NCBI GenBank assembly: GCA_964200075.2 | Contig: CAXNAA020000197.1 | Span: 1-24,574 of the forward strand | Origin: Sphacelaria rigidula | Taxonomy: Eukaryota; Phaeophyceae; Sphacelariales | Direction: 5' to 3' | Length of the DNA stretch: 24,574 nt | Part shown: in pieces, positions 8,058 through 20,000 of the stretch | Numbering within the stretch: position 1 is the first letter of the stretch | How the letters are laid out: every line of letters starts with the position of its first letter | Position numbers and translations under genes: made by a program | The notes under the pieces: model-generated | What the model saw: the letters and a program-made list of their open reading frames with translations, nothing else | What the model was told of the DNA's origin: nothing | Database searches by the model: none

Positions 8058-11000
8058 CTGTTGGAGCGGGCGGACCGCCGAGAACGTGGGTAGGTGGGGG
8101 GGGATCCATGTTCTGGTCTGTGAGACCCTTGCCCACGCGTTCCCGAGAGGAGGGGGTCGCAGGGATGTGAAAGATCAGCCGACATGATTGCGTTGAGGTC
8201 ATGCATTTTCTTAGCGTATTTTCTGGGACAAAGAATACTTGGGTCACTTGTAGTGGTCTTATATTTCGCTAAAGCGATCGAGTAAAACCTCTTTTCCATT
8301 CACATCACATGAGGCCCTGCTACTCAGACCGACGGTCGGAAAGGTGCGTAATTATATTAACATGTCCACGTTTTCACGGAGTTGACTGCATATGAACCAA
8401 ACCGTCACTTTTTGCGGGTCACCTTCAAATCTATGAGGCATGCCTTCTTGAGCTTAAAGCCCTCTTTTGCTATTGTTTCCGAAGCCATCGCCTCTCGCAG
8501 CGCCTGTATGACATAACAACAGAAATCATCATAAACGCAACAACAACAACAACAGCGAAGCAGAGGCAGCAGCAGTCAGGGTTGTCTCAACACAACTAAT
8601 CACACCACACAAGAGCGGGAAGCTCCAGCCACGGAGACATGAGATGAACCCGCGTTCGATGCATCTAGGGGAGGTTGTGCCTGCGGTCACAACCGACCAA
8701 TAGCACTGACGCTGTATCCACTAGCCTCGAAATATGAGGAGGGGGGGGCGCGGACACCTGTTGGATCGTCGGGACCGAGTACTGTAGTCATGTGTACCTT
8801 CCGCTTGGCTTATCTGGTCAACATATACAGCACTGACTTGAGGTGTAGGGTGGGTGTACCACTGGCTGGACAGTCAAGGTTTGCACCTTACAGAATATGG
8901 TCTTACTTGTACTATCATCTCAAGACATTGTGGTTCCATTTCCGACCATCGACTACAGGAGTACAGTGTCGTTCATTGAGGAAGGTGATAGCGACCAGGG
9001 TACAGCTGTAGGTTGGTGCGGCACGCTGACTTTGACAGGCGCGACAAAGCGGATAAGCACGACTTTACCACACGTGTTATTGTACCATAACCGAATGACG
9101 ATCATGCGCATGCACCGGAGGTTTGCTTGTCCCGATGCAACGACTTGACTCCCGCAGCATATCTAGCTTGAGCATCTTATATCAGCAAGCTTCAGCCATG
9201 AGATATTCGAGTATTTGTAGCGTGATTCGTGTATTAAAGTGTAGTGCGGACAGCATGTGCTTAGTTTGTACACGCGTCATATTCTCTCTCTCTCTCACAA
9301 CTCATCCTTTTTACGTCCATGTGTTCTCGTCTACTGGTGGACCATGGGTTTAATTTTTTATTCGCTGATTCGACTCATGCATCAACACATATACAAGCTT
9401 TGAAATTGTAAATGTAAATTTAAATGGTACGGACATACACGATTCAAACTCTTGCCACGCCTCTTGGTGATCAATGATGTTCACAACCGAACCATGTCGC
9501 GCCTATCTGTGCCAAACTGGTGCATCTACAGCACATCAATACTACGTTTGGTACATTCTGTGCATTCGATGCTGATGGCAGAATCTCTTTTCCTGGTTTT
9601 CGTCTTCCGAAAGTACGAGAAAATTGGTTGCGGAATATGAATGAAACTCGGTGAAAATGAAAGGAGTGTGCAAGTGGTGAGTCCTGAGCCACACTCGATA
9701 CTGAAGAGCGAGGCGAAGATCGGGGGAGGGTTGGGTTGATCCCCGGAGACGACAGACTCGTCACGTGGAAGACGGGGAGTTACGAGTATGACAAAAATAC
9801 ACACGACAGAGCGGTCTCGAACGTTTCTGGTTATCGACGTTGGACACGTGTTAGGCCGAGTATCTAGAATATCTTGGCTCATCAAAAATGTCGATTCATC
9901 TGGAATGTTTTGCTCATGTACAAAACAATGACGTGTGGCATGAAGTAAATTGCGACGCTCTCTTGTCAACTTCTGCGCTTTCCTCATTTCGATAAGTATA
10001 TTCTCATTTTCACCTGGTGGAACACTAACCACGCTGCAGGCACAGAAAGGGCTTCACCTTCGTTTTCGGCTGCAAGATACCAGATTCGGTGATTTACTTA
10101 TTGTTGTACTGTAACCGACCCCCGAAAAATCCAGCCGCGGCTATTACGGTCATTATCCACAAAGGTAGAGGTACTCAAGGAATACAAAGCGTAAGTACTC
10201 ACTCGCCAAAGGAAACTTGACAGGGGAGAAAGACAGAGAAGTAGAGTACATGAAGACCCAGCATATGGAATAAACTGAATAGAAACAAGAGATAAACCAA
10301 AACCGGAGAAAGAGGAAATGAAAAGAACGGTGAATCAAACGACAACAACAACAACAACAACAACAACAGCAACAACAACAAAGTCCGAGATAGATCTACG
10401 ATAACACCCATCCCGATCCAAACAATAGTGGTGACAAAAAGACCGAGATAGATCCAGCACTCCTGATCAAAACACTAGTGGTAACCCCAGTGATCCTGAT
10501 GTAGACAGGTGCTCAACGCTTCGTGCACAACAAGACGTGAAGTCGGTCTGCGGCTGCGTTTTCTTTTATCGACACAAACGCGATCGTGCCAATCGATTGA
10601 GTGTTGCTCTGTGCCGTCACCTCTTGGTGAAGTGTCGCGGTCTTCTCCATGCTCTGGCGAATTTCCGGACACTCCTCCATGGCCAACATGAGATCCAACT
10701 GATCTAACCACATCAGATCGCACTGCCCAGCAGCCACAAACGTTGCCTGCGAAATAGACCAGAGAGTTGATGCAAAAACAAAAAATACGAGTGCACAGCA
10801 CTTCGACACGCTTCGTATGAAAATTCAACAGCGGGTTCAACACGGTCATCTTAGGATTAAGAAAACACATATACTCGAACCGTTTGGTTGGCAAATGGCG
10901 GAATCAACGTTTATCGACAGGCACATTCTATCGGATTTTGCGGGGTGTACGCTTAACCTATCATTACTGACGACGTGTCTCTGTTCAAGTGGTAGCGGTA

Positions 11001-14000
11001 ACCGTAGATGACGCACTTGGGGCTGTTGTGGTCCCTCCTGGTCTCGTTTACATTTTTGAACAACCTTTCAAGTGCCAACAACCGCCCGAGTGTTGTGAAA
11101 CAACTGAGTGGTCCAATGGCAGGGGGTTGTACTCATGATGCTGCATGCCATAGTCATGCGACCGTTGACCTCGCATCCCTACAAAGCCGGGACGGAGCAT
11201 GCCGGGTTTCCGCCAGACCAGGCTTGGAATTAATCCCCAAGCGCAAAGCACCGCGACGTGTTGGGGAGTCGCATGAAGGGTTAGCATGCAGAGATTGTTC
11301 GGCTCAAGCATGAAAATATCTTGCATGAGGATGACAGTCTTGAATGAGTTGCTTCATGTTCTGGTGTCGTTACTCCCAGAGACAGCCACGGGTTACTCTG
11401 CCTCGTGGATGTCTCACCATTCAAAGATTACACAGAACAATCATCCCCTTCGCGAGGAGTTTGGGTTCTCCAGCCCGCACAATACGATCTAGCTCGACCA
11501 CTATCATGGTTGCGGCAAAAAAACACGAATACCTGGTTAACCTGGTTGCCTAGCTTACGCAGTTAGCAGCGCGTTTTTACAGCATCGTTGCGAACCTACG
11601 CCAACCCTCAGGAGGGGGACGGGGGAAGGGTCATGTCTTGCACGAAGAACTATCTCGAGGTGTCACCATAGGCAGTCACTTTATTCTAGTGCTCTTGATT
11701 GCAGTAACACACACGCGTGCGCACAAACCACTCCACAATAGACTTACCCATGAAATTTCCATCGAGATTGCGTGGGGTTGTATAACACACTCAATAGTAC
11801 CCCTTTATTTATCGCTACTCCACCAGAGGATATTTCCACCGTCACATCTACCCAAGGCAGGAATTGAGAACTCGTTTGGTTTCCACTTCGGCAGAGATGC
11901 TTCGTTGTCGACTAGGCGGTACTGCGATTCAACGCCGGGTATGCGTTGTCACCCCTCCGCCACCCAGCACGAAGGTAACATATCTGAGACATCCGTGTTG
12001 CCTTTTCTATAGAGCTACTGCTTACTTTCACGTGGATGATGATGTTGTTCCTCACATAAGCCCATTTCCAGATATCTAGCACCCGTCGTGACAAACCCAT
12101 GGCACAAAAAGACTCAATACAATAACGTGTCCTCCTGGGATATTCGCCTAAGGATTTTCCATTATATCTCTCAGGTTAGCACTTCACGTTTCGACCATAG
12201 ATAGAAACAATCCGCATGATTTATTGATTATCGCACATGAAGTGATCCCAGTGGTCATTATTCACACGGCTTCAGACGCGGTCATTATCTACAAGATAGG
12301 CGTACCCAAGGAAAAAATATATATATACTCGCTAAAGAAAACATGACGAGGAAGAAGGTGAAGGAAAGAAAAAAACATGGAAGACGGGGAAATGGTCCTC
12401 CTGTATGTTTGACAATTCCTGCCAAGTGATCGGCACAAGGTGGAGTGTTATAAAAAGTTGAGTTATATGCGCGAAACACCAAAGATCGCGCAAACGGCAG
12501 GAAGTACTCAACATCTTCCTTTAGATTCTTCAAAAAGCAACAGGTGAAAAGTTGCGGTCCACTGCAAGGTGACATTGTACTTATTCTAAGTATGATCCTC
12601 TTGAATAGAACCATCGGTCCAGGGAAAGAAAAAGACGTGGCCCACCGCCATCAAACCACTCTTGGTTATCACATCATGGGCAAAAAAAACAACCAAGGCG
12701 TCGAAAAAAACAGAGATCCACGAGAACTATTTGGACATCCTGTACTTAAGCTCCTGAATGGTCAATCGCGCGGGAACAAAGGTTGGATGTAGCTACCGAG
12801 AACAGAGCGGGGCGAACGACGCAGCACGGTAGCGGTCGGACGTATTTTCCGTGCCAATCACTTGCGCCGTCTTCGAAGAAATCTAGAGGCATGACGACAC
12901 TTGACGACACTTGAACACGTGCGTATGCTACGACGCAGCACCTAGGCGGCTGGCTGACTGTAGATGGGATAGGACAGGCACATGAACAGATCAGTCGTTT
13001 TATCCCCGTCAAGTTCATCAGGAAGTCCTCCCACATAATGACTGCATGTCAGGGTAGCACGTGTCGCCCAGGGTCAACCTCTGTGAAAACGTCGAAGAGA
13101 AAATAATAGAAAATTTGTAAGGCACACACGACGTTGTTGCGCTTGCAACCCTATTTACGCCTGGGTTCGCCGTAGGTGGTGTGGAATCGGTGGGACCATT
13201 CGCGTGTTTCGGGGCAAAAAAATTGGATTCGTGTACGATCGAAATGGTGGGGGGGGGGGGGCAATGCTCCGTACCTCAGCGTGCCCCCCCAACAGCACGT
13301 TGTTCAGCCCCCAAAGAGACCCAGGACCCCACACCCCAAGATACGCCGCTTGTCGTATCGCCGTGTGTAGAAGCCTCTCGTTTTCTTTGTCTATCGCCTC
13401 CCGCACATAGCTCTCAATGCGGCCCTTGATCACAAAGAACATCTGCATCCCAGACGCAACAAACAAGCGCGACACGAACAGTCATGCTAGCAGCGAAGCC
13501 CCATGTGATGTTCATAGCAGCTTTGAATGACTCAGATGTCGTCCGTCGAGAGGAGCGAGGAGGTGGTGGCTCGCAAAGACGGTGACACGGTCGTGAGCTT
13601 GTCTGTACTCTACTGTAACACGAATTCACGGTTCGGACGAATCATCGTCGGTTTGAATCACCAAATCTACGATATTTCCAGGCCTGATTGCTCGAAAGAG
13701 AGAAAACAGTCGACGGATGGTCAAAAAGGTGCCCACGCAACTTTTGCGCCATTCTGCGTGCCTGGGTTACGCGTACCTGGGTTGCAACGCTGAAAACAAA
13801 GCTCAAGGATTGATGCGTACGGTACGAATCAATCACACAAAAATCAAGTGATTTCCTGAAACGAATCATATATTCGTTCGACCCGCGCACCAATCACAAC
13901 CCTAACCTTCCCCGCCAGTCCTAGGTTAGTCATTGCGTACCTGCACAACTAGATCCCCCTGTTGCAGCACCTCCTCTCCCTTATCCAATTCCATGGGCTT

Positions 14001-17000
14001 GAGCGCCCTCGCAAGCCTCACCGACACCAACGGAGGGAACTCGCCCACCTGCAGAAGACTCGTGGCCGACAGTGCCACGGCGTGCGTGCTAGCAACCACC
14101 TCTTGGCAGAGCTGCAACGGCACGTGGTTCATCACGATCCTCTCGTCAAAAACCGACGTTTTAAAATAATAATACCGAAAATGGCGTTTGATGCGGGAGG
14201 TGATTCCTTCGGGTAATCGCCGATCCAGGGAGTACTCAGAAATTTCCTGGGGAGATCGTTCAGACGAGCAGTAGACAGACGTGGCTGTGTGTGCTTTCAT
14301 AGTTGTAGCCGTCTTCCTGCAGAGTGAAGAATGTATTCGTGGGGTCTGGTCCAAAGTGCAACGCAGGGGTACCATTGAGCATATCGCGCACTGTACAAGC
14401 ATAGAATGTGCTGGCGAATGTGCTCGACAGAACCACTGCAGCACCTCTTCAATCGTGTTGCCTGAGCATTTCCGTCCCGAATCTCTCCTCTTCACCTCTC
14501 AAACCTACCACAGTACCCTTCAACTTCGTTGTCCAACGCCAACCTGCAGGTTTCTGGTGGTGGCCTTCTGAATGGGTGCGATAAATTGCACGATACGCCT
14601 GGTAGCCGCAATGATGAAACCGAACAGTGTGGCTCCGGTAAGCTGGATACCCACGCTCAAAATCAGTCCCTAGGAGGTCGGCGTGGAACAGCATGGAACA
14701 GAACGCACGCGTCAGATTGTTTCACGAAGACTGCACGCAAGGCATTTCGGCACTCACAGCAGAGCACAGTGTGTCAAGAGATGAATCCTGAAACTATTTT
14801 TTGTTAATGCTCTGAGGAACCTTCGGATTTTTGTTGTTATTGCTTCCTCATCATACTTTCTCTTCGTCGAGACGAGTCGGTAGTACAGTGGGGGGCTCTC
14901 AGTAGTGCCGCAATGTGCCCACCACGGACACCGGCACTACTCAGAGAGCCCGGCACTACTCTGAAAAGTGCCAAAACAGATGCAATTGAGGGCTCTGAAT
15001 ACCTCAGTAGTGCCGGCTCTGGCACTACTGACGACCGTCCGTTCGTGCAGTGCTACGCTTGCCCTTCGTGGGACCAACGGAAGCACAAAACGGACGAGGA
15101 CCTTTGTTTCAAGGGGTTTCGATAGGATACGTCACGTAAGGTTTCGGGGTAGCAGAACTGAACCCGATGTTTTTTGTTATTCACATTCAACTTGATTGAT
15201 CCTGTTCACAGGTTGATTATTTCCTTCCCTACTAGCACAACAGCAGCAGTACGGCCACAAAAGTTGCTCATGCCGAAAGACCTTCCCGACAAGAAAAACA
15301 AGGACACACCTGCACCCAACTCAACTATGAAGGTGCGGCATCTGGTGTGGAAAAAACTCACGAAAGAGTACACCGCCCACCAAAAGGAGTGAGCGAGAAA
15401 GAATGAACCACGCCCCTTGTCACTTCCTACCGGCTACCGAGACAAGGAGCGGTGCATTTCGTTGTCGCCAAACATGCTGCCGCAAATACCGTGGAGCCTC
15501 CCGCCACATGTTCCCTGGCAACCGTGGCCATGACGGCCTTCTGGCGTCGTGGCCTGCACCAGGCACAGGTCACCTGCCGCACAAGGCATGTTGTGTCCCT
15601 ACGTTGCAAGGTCTGCACCAGCACGTACCCTGCTGTACCCCTACTGGTACTTGGTTGGTGGGGGGCAAGGCGTGCGTGAGTGTGTCCGGAACCGGCACTG
15701 TTGAGGGTACAAAGCCGGTCAAACCGGCAATACTGTGGTTCATCTGTCAGTAGTGCCGGGCGGCACTACTGCGAGCTCTGTCTGTGCCCGGACATTTTAC
15801 CGGCATTATATAGGTCGTTGACACTATTCAACTGGCACGTCTGAGAGTCTCCCACTGTATTGAAGAATCAGTCCATTTCTACCTCGGCACACACCCGGCG
15901 TTTTCGTGTCGCGGATTGGATCATGACCAACCCTTCGGCATCGTATCGCCATGGCAAGGTTTCCTTTGCCCACCCACATCCTCGCATCTCTAACGACGAA
16001 AATCAGACTACGATATGATGAAAAAAGAACACGTATCTATCGGGGGTCGACCCCTCGACCTTCCGCCCTACCCGGCCGAAGGTGTCAAGATACCAGTGCA
16101 TCATCGGGGGGCGTAGGTCTGTTGTCGGCGAATTCACTTTGGCAAAATTAAAACCCCTTGGATGTTACAGGGCACATAAAGCCTAATAAAATAGTTAATT
16201 TTTTTATTGAACTCATATGTGGTGGCAGTCAAGTTGCCGAGGCAAATGCTCCAACTTCAAACCTCCGAGTGTCAAACCAACCCACCAGGAAGCGCCTATA
16301 GTAGTTTGTAAATCTCACGTATGTCCCTCCTCTTTGCCGTTTTGTTTTCTTGAAACTCGACGTGAAGACTGAACGTGACTGTTGCTTCTCCCCTGTTATC
16401 ATTGTCCTGAATCTGAATTCCTTCCAATCTGCAAACATCATGTCGTCTCGTTGAGATAAAAACACTTCCCGCGATAGCGCGCCGGTAACCCAGTATCCGG
16501 CGGAGGAGGCGCTCGATCACGGCTCCTTTTTTCCGATGTGCTCCACGTAATTAGGACGAACCTTGATGTTTGTTAACTCCTAAGGCAGGTGAACAGGCTG
16601 ATCCATTAATTCCAAATACTATTTGACGGGATGTTCCTCTGCCAATATCTCATGGGACGATAATCGGGTCCTCACTTGTCAGGATAAATGCTAGCGCGGA
16701 AAGCGGAGTGACCGAGGATCAGATCGTAGTCTTGTGAGGATCAGCTGAGCCACGGCATCACGGCATTTATTTAAAAAACGCTTACTCTATTTTCTGAGCC
16801 GTGACAGCATGGTATTTCCACCACCACGCATCCGACAGTCAGGAGTGACAAATCACCTTTTTGCTGTTGGCGTCAGCGCTTTGATCGCCGTAGCCCACGG
16901 TCATCATAGTGTAGATGATGAAGTAGAAAGAAGATAGATATTGGCTAGCGGTAGAATCCTCCGTCCCGCATTGCTTCCATGGTTTTGCGCTGCCCTGCCA

Positions 17001-20000
17001 CGAGAATGTGTGTGTGTGTGTGTGCGGGGGGGCGTGATGTATACCGCGGGCAGCAACGTCGAAGTAATCAGTAAATATCACCTGGACACTACCCCTGTCC
17101 CATTAGGTCACAACGTTACGCGCTTGGATTATTTACTGCTTGTTGGCGGAATCGACAGAAATAAATATTTGTGGAAATGTTAGGCCGGCCTTGAGAACGT
17201 TTGTTCGGGGTACAATTTTGCAGGAAGATCGCATCTTCCAAGGTGGACCCATTTCGAATCTAAAATAGATATTTTCAACTATTAATAATAAATGATCAAC
17301 TTTGAGACTACTGTTTGAGCCCAATAATGTCAGAATGATCCCCACTGTAGCTCATACGGAAGCCAAGACCCTCAACTCTTGGCCGATACCACGAGCAAAG
17401 ATGCGGGTCTCAATGCCGCTCTCACATGAGTCATTAAAATGGTAGGTGTGAATTTGCATCTCGTATCCGGAGTTTTGGGCAAGCCATCGAATTGGGCGCA
17501 CTGGTGCGCAAGGACGATGGGGATCCTCTGCCTATGAAACAGATTGACTGAAAGCTGAGGTCTTGGGAGTTAGCAGGTCGTACTCTATCGCACTGTGAGT
17601 CCACCTTGCATATATGCTTTGCGAGAAAGTTTGACTCCGAGTTGGTCCAGTTAGGTATCTCCTCCGGCTTCGGAACGTTCGATCATGGCCGAAACGCGAG
17701 CAATTATCGGCCAAAGCCTTTTTATTGTACCGTACGAACATCTGGGAGGCTTCACAAACGTACACCATACCTTGATTTTCATGTACGGTTTCAGCAACAA
17801 GAAATGATGTAATTGCGAGTGATGACGCACCTCGAGCATCATAATCTTCTTACTTATGGGGCGTAGGATAAGTATAATATTATGAGCATCTGACTCGTTG
17901 AAAACTGCCTGGGTTCATTTCAAAAGTACCGTGTTTGGTCGATTGTTCGAAACTTCCGAGCGTGCATATCTGTGTTCGCCGCTGCTTGTTATAACATATG
18001 TTCTCCTCCAACGATATACGGGTAACATCGTGTGTACGGTGAGCTAATGCTGAAGTTCGGCATGAGTTCTACCCGTTTGTTGCTTGGAAGTTGAAAGCGA
18101 GATTCGCGCTTTGAATCGAACCGTATGCGGTACCACCCCGTCCACCTCGGTGTAAATACGTTCACGGTGTGTCCACTGTATGTACTTTACCCAGCATTGA
18201 CTGCGTTCCAGTTTGGCGGGTGAGTACACCACAGAACCCCAGAATACCCAGTGTTCTCGGCAAGCGATTCTCCAGGTACTGTGGAATATTCCGTGTATTC
18301 GCCGAGCGATACTCCAAGTTCTCTGGAGTAAACAGCAAATCTCTGTCAATCAGATCGTGACCTTTTATTGAGATCCTGAACCATTTTCTAAGTTTCAAGA
18401 GGTGGTCTGATTGACGGGCTGTACAGCCGATGTACCCAACAAAGGCTAAAGCCCTGTCTTGTGGGAACGATATACTGTGCCTACTTCGTTGATCGGACAT
18501 CATCCGGTGACCTTACAGCAGTCACTTCAAACCCGGTTGAGGGACCAAAGCGGTACCTCTTTTGTTTTAAGACCACCACAAACACTTTATGGAAGTCTGT
18601 AATCTGACTGGATATGATCGGATTGAAAACCAAGCGCGGCATATTGTTCCCACGAGCCACGGCTTCAACCCTTGGGGGGCCTGGGCTGAATAGCCCCTAT
18701 CTTACATCAAAACTGAAGGAAAGTAAGATGCGGCCCAGGATCTTAAAAGCGGGATATGATTTGGTTTGCACGAATATGCTGCCAACACTCAATGTTTTCG
18801 GCAGGCGGTACGTCAGGCACGCTGGAATGCTCAGTGTTTTTGGCAGGTGGTAGGTCAGGTATCCCGGAATACTCAACAGTTTCGACGGGCGGCACTTCAG
18901 GTACTCTGAAATACTCAGTATTTTTGGCAGGCGGTACTTCACCCACCCTGGAATCCCAAGCACTTTGAATGGATTAACACCCCTGGTACTCTGGAATGCT
19001 AAGCACTGAAAAAACTCTGAAAGTTCAGAGTACGTGGAGTTTCGTACACTATTTTAAACACCTTTTGGAAATACTTGAGTCGTGAATGAAGTATTCTTGT
19101 ACCTTACAACTGGAGAACGATGTGGCACAGTCACGGTTATGTCGCGCTTTTTGTCGCACATTATGCCGATAACGGCGTGTCCCTGCGACACAGAGATCAC
19201 GTACTATCCCGCCTGTCTGACGCCGGACATATAGTCGGGGATATTGAGAACGGTTCATCAGGTCGACTTTGATTCGAGAAGCCTTTCGGGAAGAGTCTTC
19301 ATTTTCCGACCTGGGTTTCAAACAAAAGGTGCTTCGCAACTGACGCAGCAATCATGATATTGCATCGTAACCATGCCTGACCGAGCACAAGCCGTACCAC
19401 TAGCGCCAACCCTAACCATGGATAGCTCACTGCTTTCGCCGCGTCATAGCAGTGCACCCAGAACCAGAGGCAGCTGAGCAGATGCGCCGCCAAGATGACC
19501 GTCACCAGAGTCTTTCCAATGCTCATCGCCACGGGGCTCACCTGTTCGACGTAGTGTATTCGTTAGATGCTCGCATACTTACCACCCGGAGTACACTACG
19601 CTTGCCATTGGGAACAACTTCAGTTCAGGTGCAAAGCGATGCACTGAAATCATCTATTCTACCGCTGTTCCTCTACGTAGCTCCAAGGGTATCAAGTAGA
19701 TCAATGACTCGCCGATCATTTAGCGAATGGTCTGCTCAGAGGTCGCTGGTTTGGTGTCGTAATTGCCGCGGACTTACACGTTTGCGGTGGCAGTAGGTAG
19801 TACTGTTCATGCCGATCACACGTACCCGGGGGAATAACTCCAGGCATGTGTCGCAACATTCACGTTGTGATAAGGTGACGTATCCGTGGTATTAGCATGA
19901 CACACTCACCTCATAGTGCATAGTGTACACCTTGACCACTTTCAGCAGCGTCAAGAGACGCAAAGCTCGCATCGGGATGATTATCATTACGCTCGGATAC

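Larger units (their letters stand above)
8504..10620 (-). other. Channel intron 7 (2117 nt)
   Basis: It starts GTGACG and ends CATACAG. It holds repeat copy A, the (AAC)n tract and the 55-bp tandem repeat. A 168-codon minus-strand ORF lies at 10032-9526; its entry phase does not fit exon 7. Confidence 0.6.
10747..13274 (-). other. Channel intron 6 (2528 nt)
   Basis: It starts GTACGG, followed by a run of C on the gene strand, and ends TTTCGCAG. It holds repeat copy B and the speculative plus-strand secreted-type ORF at 11008. Confidence 0.75.
14886..15786. mobile_element. Palindrome-rich element in channel intron 3 (probable transposon remnant)
   Basis: The block is bounded and punctuated by CAGTAGTGCCG and its complement CGGCACTACTG: at 14900-14958, 15005-15030 and 15748-15771. 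The outer ends resemble each other in inverted orientation (left CAGTGGGGGGCTCTCAGTAG; right, reverse strand, CAGACAGAGCTCGCAGTAG). I found no target duplication. Short open stretches inside include QCYACPSWDQRKHKTDEDLC, a possible C2-H-C zinc-binding piece, and a Lys-rich stretch ending VRHLVWKKLTKEYTAHQKE at about 15392. Superfamily unknown. Confidence 0.45.
14670..16856 (-). other. Channel intron 3 (2187 nt)
   Basis: It starts GTGATT and ends CCTAG. It contains the SINE-like copy 2 and the palindrome-rich element. A helix-like ORF at about 16520-16440 (MIERLLRRILGYRRAIAG) was considered for S6 and dropped. Confidence 0.75.
16995..19430 (-). other. Channel intron 2 (2436 nt)
   Basis: It starts GTGAGC after exon 2 and ends TGGCAG before exon 3. 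It holds the two clusters of the 42-bp minisatellite and the (CA)n tract near its 3' end. At about 18113-18127 the minus strand has GGTTCGATTC, another B-box-like site without a clear A-box. I see nothing else in it. Confidence 0.75.

Noticed and set aside
9420-9500. Another tRNA-like B-box (AGTTTGAATC on minus)
   Set aside because: No A-box at the right spacing and no acceptor stem could be found.
9526-10032. A 168-codon minus-strand ORF with a charged start, considered as a channel exon after exon 7
   Set aside because: The only good acceptor (CTGCAG) enters that frame in the wrong phase for a phase-0 donor. Exon 8 joins cleanly instead, and the latter half of the ORF is not protein-like.
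12285-12540. Minus-strand ORF beginning near NLKEDVEYFLPFARSL after an acceptor-like site
   Set aside because: It falls inside intron 6, overlaps the dispersed repeat copy B, and is not needed for the domain order.
12746-13036. Minus-strand ORF with CVVAYARVQVSSSVVMPLDF, first taken as the end of the CNBD-like domain
   Set aside because: The exon at 10746-10621 matches the family ending (AT-V-A---CDL, C-helix) far better and joins in the same phase.
15403-15753. A 116-codon plus-strand ORF rich in Cys and Pro within the palindrome-rich element
   Set aside because: All three plus frames and one minus frame are similarly open here, so high GC explains it. No motif is recognised.
16296-16520. 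Minus-strand ORF MIERLLRRILGYRRAIAG, considered for S6
   Set aside because: It is too highly charged for an inner pore helix. The exon at 14669-14544 gives a proper S6 with correct phases on both sides.
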